A DNA stretch of 64,000 nucleotides from Agromyces sp. H66 (GCF_004959775.1 NZ_SJZG01000006.1:100993-164992); one strand, 5' to 3'. Shown: positions 28,352 through 38,628, counted from the first letter of the stretch. The notes: generated from the letters alone by a model not told the origin. Made by a program: numbers and translations.

Positions 28352-29518
28352 GTGGATCTTTACGAGTACCAGGCCAGAGACGTGTTCGAACGATACGGGG
28401 TCCCGGTACTCCCGGGCATCGTCGCCGACACCCCCGAAGAGGTCCGAGCGGCGGCCGAGCAGCTCGGCGGCGTCGTCGTGGTCAAGGCCCAGGTGAAGAC
28501 GGGCGGCCGCGGAAAGGCCGGTGGCGTGAAGGTCGCGAAGACCCCCGACGAGGCCGAGGCGGCGGCTCGCGACATCCTGGGCCTCGACATCAAGGGTCAC
28601 GTCGTGAAGCGCGTCATGGTCGCCGGAGGCGCGCGCATCGCACGGGAGTTCTACTTCTCGGTGCTGCTCGACCGTGCCAACCGCTCCTACCTGTCGCTCA
28701 CGAGCGTGGAGGGCGGCATGGAGATCGAGCAGCTCGCGGTCGAGAAGCCCGAGGCGCTCGCGCGCATCGAGGTCGACCCGCTCACCGGTATCACACCCGA
28801 CACGGCCCGCGAGATCGCGAGGGCGGCGAACTTCCCCGCGGAGCTCGTCGACCAGGTCGCCGACGTGTTCGTGAAGCTCTACGACGTCTACAAGGGCGAG
28901 GATGCGACGCTCGTCGAGGTGAACCCGCTCGTGCTCACCGAGGAGGGCGACGTCATCGCCCTCGACGGCAAGGTCTCGCTCGACGAGAACGCCGAGTTCC
29001 GCCACGCCGGCCACGCGCTCCTCGAGGACAAGGCCGCGGCCGATCCCCTCGAGCAGAAGGCCAAGGAGCTCGACCTCAACTACGTGAAGCTCGACGGCGA
29101 GGTCGGCATCATCGGTAACGGCGCGGGCCTCGTGATGTCGACGCTCGACGTCGTCGCCTACGCCGGCGAGAACCACGGCGGCGTGAAGCCTGCGAACTTC
29201 CTCGACATCGGCGGCGGCGCATCCGCCGAGGTGATGGCCAACGGACTTTCGATCATCCTCGGCGACCCGCAGGTCAAGGCGGTGTTCGTGAACGTCTTCG
29301 GCGGCATCACCGCCTGCGACCAGGTCGCCAAGGGCATCGTCGGCGCGCTCGCCGAGCTCGGACACGCCGCGAACAAGCCGCTCGTCGTGCGCCTCGACGG
29401 CAACAACGTCGTCGAGGGCCGCCAGATCCTCGAGGAGGCCGCGCACCCGCTCGTCACCCTCGCCGACAACATGGACCAGGGCGCCGACAAGGCCGCCGAG
29501 CTGGCGAACGCCGCGTAG
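28352..29518 (+). CDS. sucC: Succinate-CoA ligase (ADP-forming), beta subunit
   Basis: A 388-residue subunit with an N-terminal ATP-grasp fold (residues 1-220; [33 protein letters not shown]) and a C-terminal CoA-ligase domain ([32 protein letters not shown]). With SucD it couples succinyl-CoA cleavage to nucleotide triphosphate formation in the TCA cycle. The start is GTG at 28352, followed by the usual [10 protein letters not shown]. The sucD gene follows after 17 bp. Confidence 0.97.
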   Translation: MDLYEYQARDVFERYGVPVLPGIVADTPEEVRAAAEQLGGVVVVKAQVKTGGRGKAGGVKVAKTPDEAEAAARDILGLDIKGHVVKRVMVAGGARIAREFYFSVLLDRANRSYLSLTSVEGGMEIEQLAVEKPEALARIEVDPLTGITPDTAREIARAANFPAELVDQVADVFVKLYDVYKGEDATLVEVNPLVLTEEGDVIALDGKVSLDENAEFRHAGHALLEDKAAADPLEQKAKELDLNYVKLDGEVGIIGNGAGLVMSTLDVVAYAGENHGGVKPANFLDIGGGASAEVMANGLSIILGDPQVKAVFVNVFGGITACDQVAKGIVGALAELGHAANKPLVVRLDGNNVVEGRQILEEAAHPLVTLADNMDQGADKAAELANAA

Positions 29519-29535
29519 AGAAGGACTGCAGAGCA

Positions 29536-30438
29536 ATGACGATCTTCCTCAACAAGGATTCCAAGGTCATCGTCCAGGGCATCACCGGCGGCGAGGGCTC
29601 CAAGCACACCTCGCGCATGCTCGCGGCCGGCACCCAGGTGGTCGGCGGCGTGAACGCCCGCAAGGCGGGCACGACGGTGCTGCACAACGACAAGGACGGC
29701 AACCCGGTCGAGCTTCCCGTGTTCGCCTCGGTCGCCGAGGCCATCGAGCAGACGGGGGCGGATGTCTCCATCGCCTTCGTCCCCCCGGCCTACACGAAGG
29801 ACGCCGTGCTCGAGGCCATCGACGCCGAGATCCCGCTCCTCGTGATCATCACCGAGGGCGTGCCCGTGCAGGACTCGGCCGAGTTCTGGGCCTACGCCAA
29901 GCAGAAGGGCGAGAAGACCCGCATCATCGGGCCGAACTGCCCCGGCATCATCAGCCCCGGCGAGTCGCTCGTGGGCATCACGCCGGCGAACATCACCGGC
30001 AAGGGTCCGATCGGCCTGGTCTCGAAGTCGGGCACGCTCACGTACCAGATGATGTACGAGCTGCGCGACCTCGGCTTCTCGACCGCGATCGGCATCGGCG
30101 GCGACCCGATCATCGGCACCACGCACATCGACGCGCTCGCCGCGTTCGAGGCCGACCCCGAGACGAAGGCGATCGTCATGATCGGCGAGATCGGCGGCGA
30201 CGCCGAGGAGCGCGCGGCCGACTTCATCAAGGCGAACGTGACGAAGCCGGTCGTCGGCTACGTCGCGGGCTTCACCGCCCCCGAGGGCAAGACCATGGGC
30301 CACGCGGGCGCGATCGTGTCGGGCTCGGCCGGCACCGCGCAGGCCAAGAAGGAGGCCCTCGAGGCCGCCGGCGTCAAGGTCGGCAAGACCCCGTCCGAGA
30401 CCGCGAAGCTACTCCGCGAGGTGGTCGCGGCGCTGTAG
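29536..30438 (+). CDS. sucD: Succinate-CoA ligase, alpha subunit
   Basis: A 300-residue subunit carrying the CoA-binding Rossmann domain ([13 protein letters not shown]) and the phosphorylated histidine, His256, in [16 protein letters not shown]. The segment [12 protein letters not shown] is also conserved. It forms the active enzyme with SucC. The ATG has aagga upstream. A strong hairpin follows the stop. Confidence 0.97.
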   Translation: MTIFLNKDSKVIVQGITGGEGSKHTSRMLAAGTQVVGGVNARKAGTTVLHNDKDGNPVELPVFASVAEAIEQTGADVSIAFVPPAYTKDAVLEAIDAEIPLLVIITEGVPVQDSAEFWAYAKQKGEKTRIIGPNCPGIISPGESLVGITPANITGKGPIGLVSKSGTLTYQMMYELRDLGFSTAIGIGGDPIIGTTHIDALAAFEADPETKAIVMIGEIGGDAEERAADFIKANVTKPVVGYVAGFTAPEGKTMGHAGAIVSGSAGTAQAKKEALEAAGVKVGKTPSETAKLLREVVAAL

Positions 30439-30453
30439 TCCGGAGACATCGCG

Positions 30454-30488
30454 GAGGGGCCCCGTCGGCGACGCCGGCGGGGCCCCTC
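30454..30488 (+). terminator. Terminator after sucCD
   Basis: Perfect 11-bp arms gaggggccccg (30454-30464) and cggggcccctc (30478-30488) with an inner short stem in the 13-nt loop. It lies 15 bp after the sucD stop and before the convergent secreted-protein gene. There is no T-tract. Confidence 0.85.
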
Positions 30489-30542
30489 ATATCAGGTGCG
30501 ATCGAGCGGATGCCTCCACCCTGTCGCGGTGTCTCCTCTCGA

Positions 30543-32429
30543 TCACTGGCTGCTGACGGTGCCCCCGTTGTCGATGGTCAGCACCGTCGTCTCGTGGCAG
30601 CTGGGTCCGATGTCCTGCTGCGCCGGGTTGGTGCTGTCGTAGCTCACCTTCCACGAGAACGACCCGGACACCAACACTGCCGTGGTGTTGGACGTGGACA
30701 CGGTCTGCGGCGAGGCGCCTGCCACGGCCGCCGTCGTGCTGTAGATGGCGGTGCCGCTGCAGTCATCGGTCGCGTACAGGTCGAACGAGACCGTTCCCGC
30801 CAGGTTGCCGCCCGCGGTGGCCGATACCGTCACCGAGTCGTTCGGCACCCACTTCTGCGCGCTCGTCAGCGACGAGGGCACGGTGTTGACCACCACGTCC
30901 TCGTTGGCATCGGTGCACCCGGTGTTGTGGTCGGTGCCGTTGGTGTTCGGCAGGTTCCCGCTGTACACCGCGACCCAGTGGTACGTGCCGGCAGCGGTGG
31001 GCACGAACTGCGGAGTCGGCGAGTTGTACGCGCCGTTGCCGCTGACCGCCACCGTGGGCGACGTGTACGCCAAAGTGGTGCAGTCATCCGGTCCGTACAG
31101 CTTGAAGGTGATCGTGCCAGCGGCTGCCGGCCCGGCAGTGCCGGTCAGGTTGATGATCGGATCGGCCGGTTGCGTGGCCGCCCCGCTCAGGGTCGCCGAG
31201 TCCGTCACCGCGTTGCCGAGGTAGACGTCCGCGCCGGCCGTGGTTGCCAACGTCGGGGTCACCGGGTTCACCGTGAAGCACTCCGTCATGCTCGAGTCGC
31301 TGGACCCGGGAATGCCGTTGTCGGCGTCGCCGCTGAACTCCGCACGCCAGCAGTACCGGCCGGCGGAGGTGACGTAGGCGGTCGGCGACACCACGGTCGC
31401 CGGATACGCCGCACCGCCGAGGTTCGTCGACCCGACGCTCGTGCCGCCTGTGGTGCACAAGGCGGGTGCGTCCAGCTTGCACAGGTAGAAGGCCACCGAG
31501 CCCGCCGGAGTGGCGGTGCCACCCGTCAAGCTCACGACAGCGGAGTCCTTGACCGACACGACGCCGGTGCCGATCGACAGGCCGCCGGCGGGGATACTGC
31601 CCCCGGCGCCATCCTTCGGCGTGGTCACCGTGGTCGTTTCGCAGTTGCTGATCGGCGGTGTCGTCGCCAGGATCGTGTCCTTGTAGTCCGCGGTGTCGGA
31701 GTTGCCGGTCACCGTGCTCGGAATGGTGTTGGCGAAGGCGAGGCACGCGGTGGACCCGCCGAAGATGGTGTCCGTCAGGTTGACGGCGGCTTCACCACGG
31801 AACCCGTCCTCGCTGTAGGCGGCCTGCGACACGGCGTCGTCGAGTTCTTCGGCCGCGCCGAGGAGGAGAGTGCCCGTGCTGTCGTCCCAGACTCGGAGGT
31901 ACAGGTCGAGACTGCCGCCCTGCTGATCCCAGAGGATCATGAAGTCGCCGTCGGAACGGTTGGCCCAGGGGTTGCAGTCGGCGATCAGGTCGGCTTGGGT
32001 CGCCGTCTCGTAGGCGCATTCGGCGGGCGCCTCCTCCTGCATGAATTCGTATGCGATGAAGCCGCTGCCGGTGTTCTTGTCACGCTCCCAGGCGAAGTAC
32101 AGCCAGTCGTCGTTCGTGACGGCCTCCCGCTCGAGGTCCAGCCAGGCTCGGCGCAGGTCGACCTGGGCGTTCGGGTTGGTCTCGCCCAGAGTGGGCACGG
32201 CGTCATCGTGGATGACGCCGATCTTGGTGGTGTTCGAATTGAGCGGTCCGAGCTCCTTCACGTTTCCGAACTGATCGGTGATCTCGGTGGTCTCGTCATC
32301 CGGCACGACGCCGTCGATGTCGTACGGGCCGTCCGCCGCGAGCGCCGGGCCCGCCACCAGGACCATTGCTACAGCGAGACAGCTCGCCGCCCCTGCAGCG
32401 ACCGCACGCCGCCGCGTTCTTGTGGACAT
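30543..32429 (-). CDS. Secreted multi-domain Ig-like protein, no recognisable anchor
   Basis: A 628-residue exported protein. The signal peptide (about 1-32: RTRRRAVAAG, hydrophobic core, ALAADG) is clear. Residues about 35-260 form an acidic domain (VKELGPLNSNTTKIGV, WLYFAWERDKNTGSGFIAYEF, DFMILWDQQGG) resembling the N-terminal domain of actinobacterial prealbumin-fold surface proteins. Three Ig/prealbumin-like repeats follow (about 265-385, 390-510, 515-628), each with G-T-V/I-T/S-F-x-L-Y or AFYLC cores and a Cys near the middle. There is no LPXTG, CWB2 repeat or C-terminal helix. The ATG at 32429 has aagggg upstream. The role may be adhesin-like, but no ligand is evident. Confidence 0.8.
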   Translation of the reverse strand: MSTRTRRRAVAAGAASCLAVAMVLVAGPALAADGPYDIDGVVPDDETTEITDQFGNVKELGPLNSNTTKIGVIHDDAVPTLGETNPNAQVDLRRAWLDLEREAVTNDDWLYFAWERDKNTGSGFIAYEFMQEEAPAECAYETATQADLIADCNPWANRSDGDFMILWDQQGGSLDLYLRVWDDSTGTLLLGAAEELDDAVSQAAYSEDGFRGEAAVNLTDTIFGGSTACLAFANTIPSTVTGNSDTADYKDTILATTPPISNCETTTVTTPKDGAGGSIPAGGLSIGTGVVSVKDSAVVSLTGGTATPAGSVAFYLCKLDAPALCTTGGTSVGSTNLGGAAYPATVVSPTAYVTSAGRYCWRAEFSGDADNGIPGSSDSSMTECFTVNPVTPTLATTAGADVYLGNAVTDSATLSGAATQPADPIINLTGTAGPAAAGTITFKLYGPDDCTTLAYTSPTVAVSGNGAYNSPTPQFVPTAAGTYHWVAVYSGNLPNTNGTDHNTGCTDANEDVVVNTVPSSLTSAQKWVPNDSVTVSATAGGNLAGTVSFDLYATDDCSGTAIYSTTAAVAGASPQTVSTSNTTAVLVSGSFSWKVSYDSTNPAQQDIGPSCHETTVLTIDNGGTVSSQ

Positions 32430-32723
32430 GGTGAATCCCCTTCGTCCAGTGTTACCGGTCCTCGCCCGAATCGGATGCGACGGGCGCACCCCTCCCGGGG
32501 GCGGTGCACTGGCTCCGTGCCGGCGCGCGGGTACGCGACGGACGGCTCTGTCCTGCCGGTGGACAGGGTGAATCGGGCTCCGGCGGCATCGTCCCCAGAT
32601 GGGGAGTCTCACGCTTTGTGCCGCAGCGTACACCCGCCCGACGCACCTCGTCGAGGGAAAGTGAGGTTTATTCATGTACCCAGAACTAGGGCCACCGACC
32701 ACGTGCGTGAGAGGCTGGAGGAC

Positions 32724-33278
32724 ATGGCCGAGTCGTCACCTGAAGCCCGAGGCGCGGTCGAGCAGCAACGCCGTGCGAACACCTCGTTCGCGGGCGAACT
32801 GGTGCGCACGACGTTCGTCACCGAGGAGTCGGTGTACGGCATCATCCTCGTCTCCGGCATGATCGTCGTCTCCGGAGGGCACGGCGACACCGCATGGCGC
32901 GTGTTCTGGACCGTGCTCGTGACCGTGGTCGTGTTCTGGGCCGCCCACGTCTACGCGGGCACGGTCGCCCGCCACGGACTCGACCACGAGCGCATCGTCG
33001 GCCTGGGCGAGGCGTTCCGGATGTCGGTGCGGCGCTCGCTCGGCTTGCTCGCGTCATCCACCATCCCGCTCGTCATCCTGCTCCTCGGCGCCACGCGCGC
33101 CATTCCCGACGCGTACGCCATCTGGGCGGCGCTGTGGGCCGGCGTCGTCGTGCTCGCCGTGCTCGGCTGGATCGCGTTCGCGCGTCGCGGCTCGCCATGG
33201 CCCATCCGCCTCGCCGGGTCGCTCGGCACCGCGGCGTTCGGCGTCGCGATGATCGTGCTCAAGGCGTTCGTGCATTGA
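32724..33278 (+). CDS. Hypothetical four-helix membrane protein
   Basis: A 184-residue protein with a polar N-terminus and about four hydrophobic helices (VYGIILVSGMIVVSG; VFWTVLVTVVVFWAAHVYAG; LGLLASSTIPLVILLLGA; IWAALWAGVVVLAVLGWIAF), plus a closing helix near the C-terminus. I do not recognise the family. GGAGG lies directly before the ATG with only 2 nt spacing; a GTG at 32703 is an alternative start. It is divergent from the secreted Ig-like gene over 294 bp in which I see no firm promoter or operator. Confidence 0.7.
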   Translation: MAESSPEARGAVEQQRRANTSFAGELVRTTFVTEESVYGIILVSGMIVVSGGHGDTAWRVFWTVLVTVVVFWAAHVYAGTVARHGLDHERIVGLGEAFRMSVRRSLGLLASSTIPLVILLLGATRAIPDAYAIWAALWAGVVVLAVLGWIAFARRGSPWPIRLAGSLGTAAFGVAMIVLKAFVH

Positions 33279-33326
33279 CGTGCGGCCCGCGGCCCGCGGG
33301 CGATATGGTCGCCCAAGGGGGACATC

Positions 33327-34790
33327 ATGGCTGGGGAGTCGAATACCGAACTGCAGGACCGCATCGCCGAGCTCGAGGCCGAGAACGCGGCGCTCCGGGC
33401 GCGCGCGCGCGGCGCCGAGGAGGAGGTGTTCGAGTCGCAGGGGGTGGCGGCGGCATCCGTGACGGCGAGACCCGCACGCCGCAGATGGGGCCGCACTGCT
33501 GCAGCCGTCGTGCTCGTCGTCGTCGGCCTGCTGCTCGCGCCCGTCGCGGTGATCAGCGCGTGGGCGCGGCTCGAACTCGTCGACACCGACCGGTTCGTGG
33601 CCACCTTCGGCCCGCTCGCCGACGATCCCGCCGTGCAGGCGTACATCGGCGACCAGGTGACGGCGGCGATCGAGGAGCAGGTCGACATCCCGGGACTCAC
33701 CGCCGACGTGTTCGACGGTCTCCGCCAGCTCGACCTGCCACCGCGTGCCGAACAGGCGCTCGGGCTGCTCGAGGCTCCGGCAACCCAGGGGCTGCAATCG
33801 CTCGTCTCGGGCGTGGTCGACCGGGTCGTCGAATCGGACGCCTTCGCCGACGTCTGGGCGACGGCCCTGCGCGCCACCCACGGCCAGTTCGTCGCGGCCA
33901 TGCAGGGCGACCCCGATGCGGCCCTCGCGATCGGCGGCGAGGGAACGATCTCGGTGCAACTCGGTCCGATCATCGAGGCGGTGAAGGATCGGCTCGAGGA
34001 GCAGGGCGTGGGGTTCGCCTCGGCCATCCCAGTCATCGACCGCAGCATCGTCGTGGCCCAGAACGATGCCTTCGTGCTCGTGCAGACCGTGTACACGCTC
34101 GCAGTCGCCGTCGGCACGTGGCTGCCGTGGCTCGTGCTCGCGCTGCTGGTGGCGGGCGTGCTCGTGGCGAAGCGGAGGGCGGCGGCGCTCGCGTGGACGG
34201 CGGGCGGCTTCGCCCTCTCGATGCTGATCCTCGCGAGCGGCATCGGGATCGGTCGCACCTTCTTCATCGGCACCGTGAGTCCGTCGATCATGCCGGCCGA
34301 CGCCGCCGGCACCATCTACGACGGCCTGGTGCAGCTCATGCTCTCGACGATCCTGGCGCTCTTCGTGCTCGCCCTGTTCGTCGCGGTCATCGCGTGGCTC
34401 TCCGGTCCGTGGCGGCCCGCGCGTGCCACGCGCCGGCTCGCCCACGCCGGCTTCTCGAGCGTCCGGCGCGCGGCCGCACGGCAGGGCATCACCACCGGCG
34501 CGTTCGGTATCGCGCTCGACCGGTGGCGCGTCGCCGCCTACGTCGTGATCGCCGTCGTGGCGTCGGTCGTCATCCTCCTCAACCGGCCGGTGACCATGAC
34601 GTTCGTGGTCTGGACCGTGGTCGTCGCGCTCCTGGCGGTGGCGGTCGTCGAACTCCTCCGGCGGCCCGCCGACGAAACCTCGGTCGAACCGCCGGTGCCC
34701 GGCGTCGACGAGGTGTCGCCGGCCGAGTCGGCGGTCGCCGCGACCGACCCGGCCGCGAGTGCGCCCGAACCCGCACGTCGCGGCGGCTGA
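33327..34790 (+). CDS. Large membrane protein with N-terminal coiled coil, unknown function
   Basis: A 487-residue protein. Residues 5-35 form a short coiled coil (LQDRIAELEAENAALRARA). A membrane helix follows (about 57-78), then a 170-residue extracytoplasmic helical region (VDTDRFVATFGPLADDPAVQAYIGDQV, a pattern common in actinobacterial integral proteins). Helices at about 255-275, 285-305, 325-355 and 395-435 come next, with a proline-rich acidic tail. AGGGGG lies 6 nt before the ATG. No enzymatic motif is visible. Confidence 0.78.
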   Translation: MAGESNTELQDRIAELEAENAALRARARGAEEEVFESQGVAAASVTARPARRRWGRTAAAVVLVVVGLLLAPVAVISAWARLELVDTDRFVATFGPLADDPAVQAYIGDQVTAAIEEQVDIPGLTADVFDGLRQLDLPPRAEQALGLLEAPATQGLQSLVSGVVDRVVESDAFADVWATALRATHGQFVAAMQGDPDAALAIGGEGTISVQLGPIIEAVKDRLEEQGVGFASAIPVIDRSIVVAQNDAFVLVQTVYTLAVAVGTWLPWLVLALLVAGVLVAKRRAAALAWTAGGFALSMLILASGIGIGRTFFIGTVSPSIMPADAAGTIYDGLVQLMLSTILALFVLALFVAVIAWLSGPWRPARATRRLAHAGFSSVRRAAARQGITTGAFGIALDRWRVAAYVVIAVVASVVILLNRPVTMTFVVWTVVVALLAVAVVELLRRPADETSVEPPVPGVDEVSPAESAVAATDPAASAPEPARRGG

Positions 34791-34822
34791 CGGTCGCCCT
34801 CCGGGATACGCTCGTCGTCGGA

Positions 34823-36208
34823 ATGAGACGCACGACGATCGCCCTACTGGCCGCCCTCGAGGCATCCGTCACGGCGCTCGTCGGGTTCGGCGTCGCGTTC
34901 GTGCCGCTCGTCCTGCTCTGGGCCGTGCACTTCGGCCTCGCGGTCGACCTCACCGTGTTCCTGCGCGCGGCCGCCGACGTGTGGCTCGTCGGCCACGGCG
35001 TCGACCTCACCGTGCAGCTCGACCCGATCACCGCCGCGCGCATCGCGCTCCCGGGCGCGGGCGACCCGTTCCCGATCACCATCGCACTGCTCGGATTCGC
35101 ACTGCTCTCCGTGACGAGCGGGATGCGCGTCGGACGACGCTCGGCCGCAGGCGGCCACTCCTTCTCGGGCGGCATCGCGGCGATCCTCGTGTTCGCCCTC
35201 GCAGGCCTCGCCCTCGCCCTCGTCTCGGCCGCCGACGCGGTACGGGCCGACCCCTGGCAGGCTGCCCTGCTGCCCGCCTTCGTGATGGCGCTCGGCGTGG
35301 TCGTCGGCGCCGTGGGCGAGTCGGTGCGCCGGGCCTCGGCGACGGATGCCGCGACCGGCCTCGTGCGTCGGGCGCTCACGATCCTGCCGGCGGACGTCGT
35401 CGCCGGGGCCCGAGGCGCGGTGCGCGTCGGCGCGGGCGCCGCCTTCGGCGTGCTCGCGATCGCCGGCGTGCTCGTTGCCGTGCTCGTCGCGATCGACTAC
35501 GCGACGATCGCGGGGCTCTACCAGACGCTCGGTGCGGGCATCGACGGTGGCCTCGCGCTCACCGTCGTCGAGTTGGCACTGCTGCCGAACCTCATCGTCT
35601 GGGCGGCGTCGTGGCTGCTCGGGCCCGGATTCGCGATCGGCTCGGGCTCGCTCGTGTCACCGGGCGGCACGTTGCTCGGCCCCGTTCCCGGGCTTCCGGT
35701 CCTCGGTGCGCTGCCGGCAGACGCACCGGCCCTCGGAACCCTCTGGCTCATCGCGCCCGTGCTCCTCGCCTTCGTGGGGGCGTGGCTCGTGTCGGGCGAC
35801 GCGCTCGGCGACGGCGACCGTGCGCGCTGGTGGGTGCCGCTCGCCGGCGGACTGGGTGCGGCGGCGGTCGCGGCGATGGTGCTCGGCCTCCTCGCGTGGT
35901 GGTCGGGCGGTGCGGCGGGGCCCGGACGCCTCATCGAGGTCGGGCCGGAGCCGTGGGCGGTCGCGGGCGTGGCCGCCGTGACGGTCGGGCTCGGTGCTGT
36001 CGTGGGCGGGTACGCCGCCTTCGCGCGCGCCGGTCGCGTCGCGCGGCCCGGCGGTTCCCCCGCGGGCGAGCGGGCCGCATTCCGCGACGACAGGCCGGCG
36101 CCGGCGCCGCGCGCCGAGGAGCCGCGACCGACGCCTGCCGGCGACCACGCCGATCCGCCGCGCCGCGAGTTCATCTGGGGCGCCGACCGCCGCCGCGACG
36201 TCGAGTAG
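34823..36208 (+). CDS. DUF6350 family polytopic membrane protein
   Basis: A 461-residue protein with about nine to ten hydrophobic helices and a proline-rich, charged C-terminal tail (residues 410-461). It resembles the DUF6350 (cell division protein PerM-like) proteins often encoded directly upstream of purN in actinobacteria; the key motif G-P-G-F-A-I-G (LLGPGFAIGSGSLVSPGG) is present. The function is unknown. It precedes purN by 76 bp. Confidence 0.82.
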   Translation: MRRTTIALLAALEASVTALVGFGVAFVPLVLLWAVHFGLAVDLTVFLRAAADVWLVGHGVDLTVQLDPITAARIALPGAGDPFPITIALLGFALLSVTSGMRVGRRSAAGGHSFSGGIAAILVFALAGLALALVSAADAVRADPWQAALLPAFVMALGVVVGAVGESVRRASATDAATGLVRRALTILPADVVAGARGAVRVGAGAAFGVLAIAGVLVAVLVAIDYATIAGLYQTLGAGIDGGLALTVVELALLPNLIVWAASWLLGPGFAIGSGSLVSPGGTLLGPVPGLPVLGALPADAPALGTLWLIAPVLLAFVGAWLVSGDALGDGDRARWWVPLAGGLGAAAVAAMVLGLLAWWSGGAAGPGRLIEVGPEPWAVAGVAAVTVGLGAVVGGYAAFARAGRVARPGGSPAGERAAFRDDRPAPAPRAEEPRPTPAGDHADPPRREFIWGADRRRDVE

Positions 36209-36284
36209 CGGCATCCGACACCGCGTCCGCCTTCCGCGGCACGGGCGCGCGCGAAACACGCCGTTCGCCACCCGGTAGGCTCGG

Positions 36285-36881
36285 ATGGTGCTGCAGCTCG
36301 TCGTCCTGATCTCGGGCACGGGATCGAACCTCCGCGCCCTGCTCGAGGCATCCGAGGACGCCGAGTTCCCGGCCCGCGTCGTGGCCATCGGCGCCGACCG
36401 CGAGGCCGACGGGCTCGCCCTCGGCGAGGAGTTCGGCATCCCGACGTTCATCGTGCCGTTCACCGCCTACCCCGATCGAGACGCGTGGGGTGAGGCGCTC
36501 ATCGAGCAGGTGCGGCAGTGGCAGCCCGACCTCGTCATCCTGTCGGGGCTCATGCGGCTCGTGCCGCCGGCCGTGGTCGACGCGTTCTCACCGAACCTCA
36601 TCAACACGCACCCCGCGTACCTGCCCGAGTTCCCCGGCGCGCACGGCGTGCGCGACGCCCTCGCCGCGGGCGTCGACCAGACCGGCGCCACCCTCATCGT
36701 CGTGGACAACTCCGTCGACGGCGGCCCGATCATCGCCCAGGAGCGCGTGCCGGTGCTGCCGGGCGACACGGAGTCGAGCCTGCACGACCGCATCAAGCCC
36801 GTCGAGCGGCGCCTGCTCATCCAGGCCGTGCTCGACATCGCCAATGCCCACCTCGACCTCAAGGAGCTCAGCCGATCATGA
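36285..36881 (+). CDS. purN: Phosphoribosylglycinamide formyltransferase
   Basis: A 198-residue enzyme transferring the formyl group of 10-formyl-THF to GAR in purine synthesis. The phosphate loop [11 protein letters not shown] is at the N-terminus. The catalytic region [21 protein letters not shown] holds the Asn-His pair, and the D-x-G-P-I-I element ([12 protein letters not shown]) with the catalytic Asp is intact. ATG 36285 and GTG 36288 are both possible starts and no ribosome binding site is visible. It overlaps purH by ATGA. Confidence 0.95.
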   Translation: MVLQLVVLISGTGSNLRALLEASEDAEFPARVVAIGADREADGLALGEEFGIPTFIVPFTAYPDRDAWGEALIEQVRQWQPDLVILSGLMRLVPPAVVDAFSPNLINTHPAYLPEFPGAHGVRDALAAGVDQTGATLIVVDNSVDGGPIIAQERVPVLPGDTESSLHDRIKPVERRLLIQAVLDIANAHLDLKELSRS

Positions 36882-38488
36882 GCGGCCCGACGCACGACCC
36901 GAGCCTCTACCGCGAACGCGACCTCGTACCGGTGCGCCGCGCACTCCTCTCGGTGAGCGACAAGCGGCGCATCACCGAGCTCGCGGCCGCACTCGCCGAG
37001 GCGGGCGCCGAGATCGTCTCGACGGGTTCGACCGCGCAGACCATCCGCGACGCCGGCTTCCAGGTGACGGATGTCGCGAGCGTCACGGGTGCCCGCGAGA
37101 TGCTCGACGGCCGCGTCAAGACGCTGCACCCGTCGGTGCACGCCGGGCTCCTCGCCGACCTGCGGCTCGAGCACCACGAACGAGAGCTCGACGACCTCGA
37201 CATCGAGCCGTTCGAGCTCGTGGTCGTGAACCTCTACCCCTTTGCGGCGACCGTCGCGGCCGGGGCATCCGAGTTCGACGCGGTCGAGCAGATCGACATC
37301 GGCGGCCCCGCCATGGTGCGCGCCTCGGCGAAGAACCACGCGAACGTCGCCATCGTCGTGTCGCCCGATCGCTACGACGAGATCATCGGCGCGATCGCCG
37401 CGGGCGGTACGACGCTCGCCCAGCGCAAGGCGCTCGCCCGCGAGGCGTTCCGGCACACCGCGGCCTACGACGTCGCCGTGGCGTCGTGGCTCGGCAACGT
37501 GGTCGCGCCCGACCAGGCCGCTGACGAATCGCCGTTCCCCGCGTGGCTCGGCGGCACGTGGACGAAGCAGGCCGACCTCCGCTACGGCGAGAACTCGCAC
37601 CAGGCGGCGGCACTCTTCGCGTCGCACGGCGGGCGACCCGGCATCGCACAGGCCGTGCAGCTGCACGGCAAGGAGATGTCGTACAACAACTACGTCGACG
37701 CGGATGCCGCGGTGCGGGCCGCCTTCGACTTCGACGAGCCGGCCGTGGCGATCATCAAGCACGCGAACCCCTGCGGCATCGCGGTCGCGTCGGCCGACAC
37801 GGCCGACGCCATCGCCGACGCGCACCGGCGCGCACACGAGTGCGACCCGGTGTCGGCGTTCGGGGGCGTGATCGCAGCCAACCGCCCGGTGACCCGCGCC
37901 ATGGCCGAGACGGTGGCCGGGATCTTCACCGAGGTGCTCGTGGCGCCCGCGTTCGAGGCCGAGGCCGTCGAGCTCCTCACGGCGAAGAAGAACATCCGCC
38001 TGCTCACGCTGCCCGAGGGCTTCGCGCCGACCGAGGTGGAGATCCGGCAGGTCTCGGGCGGGCTGCTCATGCAGCAGGCAGACCGGCGCTTCGCGCCCGC
38101 GTCCGAGTGGACGCTCGCGACCGGCGAGCCCGCCGACGCGGCGACGCTCGCCGACCTCGAGTTCGCGTGGCGCGCGGTGCGCGCCGTGAAGTCGAACGCG
38201 ATCCTGCTCGCGTCGGGCGGCGCCTCGGTGGGCGTCGGCATGGGACAGGTGAACCGGGTCGACTCGTGCAAGCTCGCGGTCGACCGGGCGGGGGAGCGGG
38301 CCGCGGGGTCGGTCGCGGCATCCGACGCCTTCTTCCCCTTCGCCGACGGGTTGCAGATCCTCATCGACGGCGGGGTGCGCGCGGTCGTGCAGCCGGGCGG
38401 CTCGGTGCGCGACGAGGAGGTCGTCGAGGCGGCCCGCGCGGCCGGCATCACGATGTACTTCACGGGCGAGCGGCACTTCTTCCACTGA
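36878..38488 (+). CDS. purH: Bifunctional AICAR formyltransferase / IMP cyclohydrolase
   Basis: A 536-residue enzyme for the last two steps to IMP. The N-terminal MGS-like cyclohydrolase domain (about 18-165) has [17 protein letters not shown] and [15 protein letters not shown]. The C-terminal formyltransferase domain has [11 protein letters not shown], the catalytic Lys-His in [22 protein letters not shown] and KSNAI. The ATG overlaps the purN stop by 4 nt. Together with guaA and guaB it makes the window rich in purine genes. Confidence 0.97.
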   Translation: MSGPTHDPSLYRERDLVPVRRALLSVSDKRRITELAAALAEAGAEIVSTGSTAQTIRDAGFQVTDVASVTGAREMLDGRVKTLHPSVHAGLLADLRLEHHERELDDLDIEPFELVVVNLYPFAATVAAGASEFDAVEQIDIGGPAMVRASAKNHANVAIVVSPDRYDEIIGAIAAGGTTLAQRKALAREAFRHTAAYDVAVASWLGNVVAPDQAADESPFPAWLGGTWTKQADLRYGENSHQAAALFASHGGRPGIAQAVQLHGKEMSYNNYVDADAAVRAAFDFDEPAVAIIKHANPCGIAVASADTADAIADAHRRAHECDPVSAFGGVIAANRPVTRAMAETVAGIFTEVLVAPAFEAEAVELLTAKKNIRLLTLPEGFAPTEVEIRQVSGGLLMQQADRRFAPASEWTLATGEPADAATLADLEFAWRAVRAVKSNAILLASGGASVGVGMGQVNRVDSCKLAVDRAGERAAGSVAASDAFFPFADGLQILIDGGVRAVVQPGGSVRDEEVVEAARAAGITMYFTGERHFFH

Positions 38489-38562
38489 TCGGACCGGGGC
38501 TCCCGGGGCGCCTGTTCGGCCGTTCGGCGCGGGGCTCGCGGCATCCGCTCGTGTCCGTTTCT

Positions 38563-38628
38563 GCGGATATACGATCGGACGCGCCGCGCTCGCCGCGCCT
38601 ACCCCGGCGCGCCGCATCGTATATCCGC
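38563..38628. repeat. 66-bp inverted repeat after purH
   Basis: Perfect 13-bp arms gcggatatacgat (38563-38575) and atcgtatatccgc (38616-38628) flank a GC-rich inner part that can pair further (cgcgccg on the left with cggcgcg on the right). Similarity between the arms continues imperfectly outward (gtttct against ccagaac). It lies in the 315-bp gap between purH and the amino-acid dehydrogenase. The AT-rich arms differ from a simple terminator, and it may be a mobile palindromic repeat or an operator. The rest of the gap shows nothing recognisable. Confidence 0.75.

Noticed and set aside
33279..33310. GC-rich self-complementary stretch (cccgcgg/ccgcggg) between two membrane-protein genes
   Set aside because: Overlapping short palindromes without a clean stem and loop; expected by chance in this base composition.
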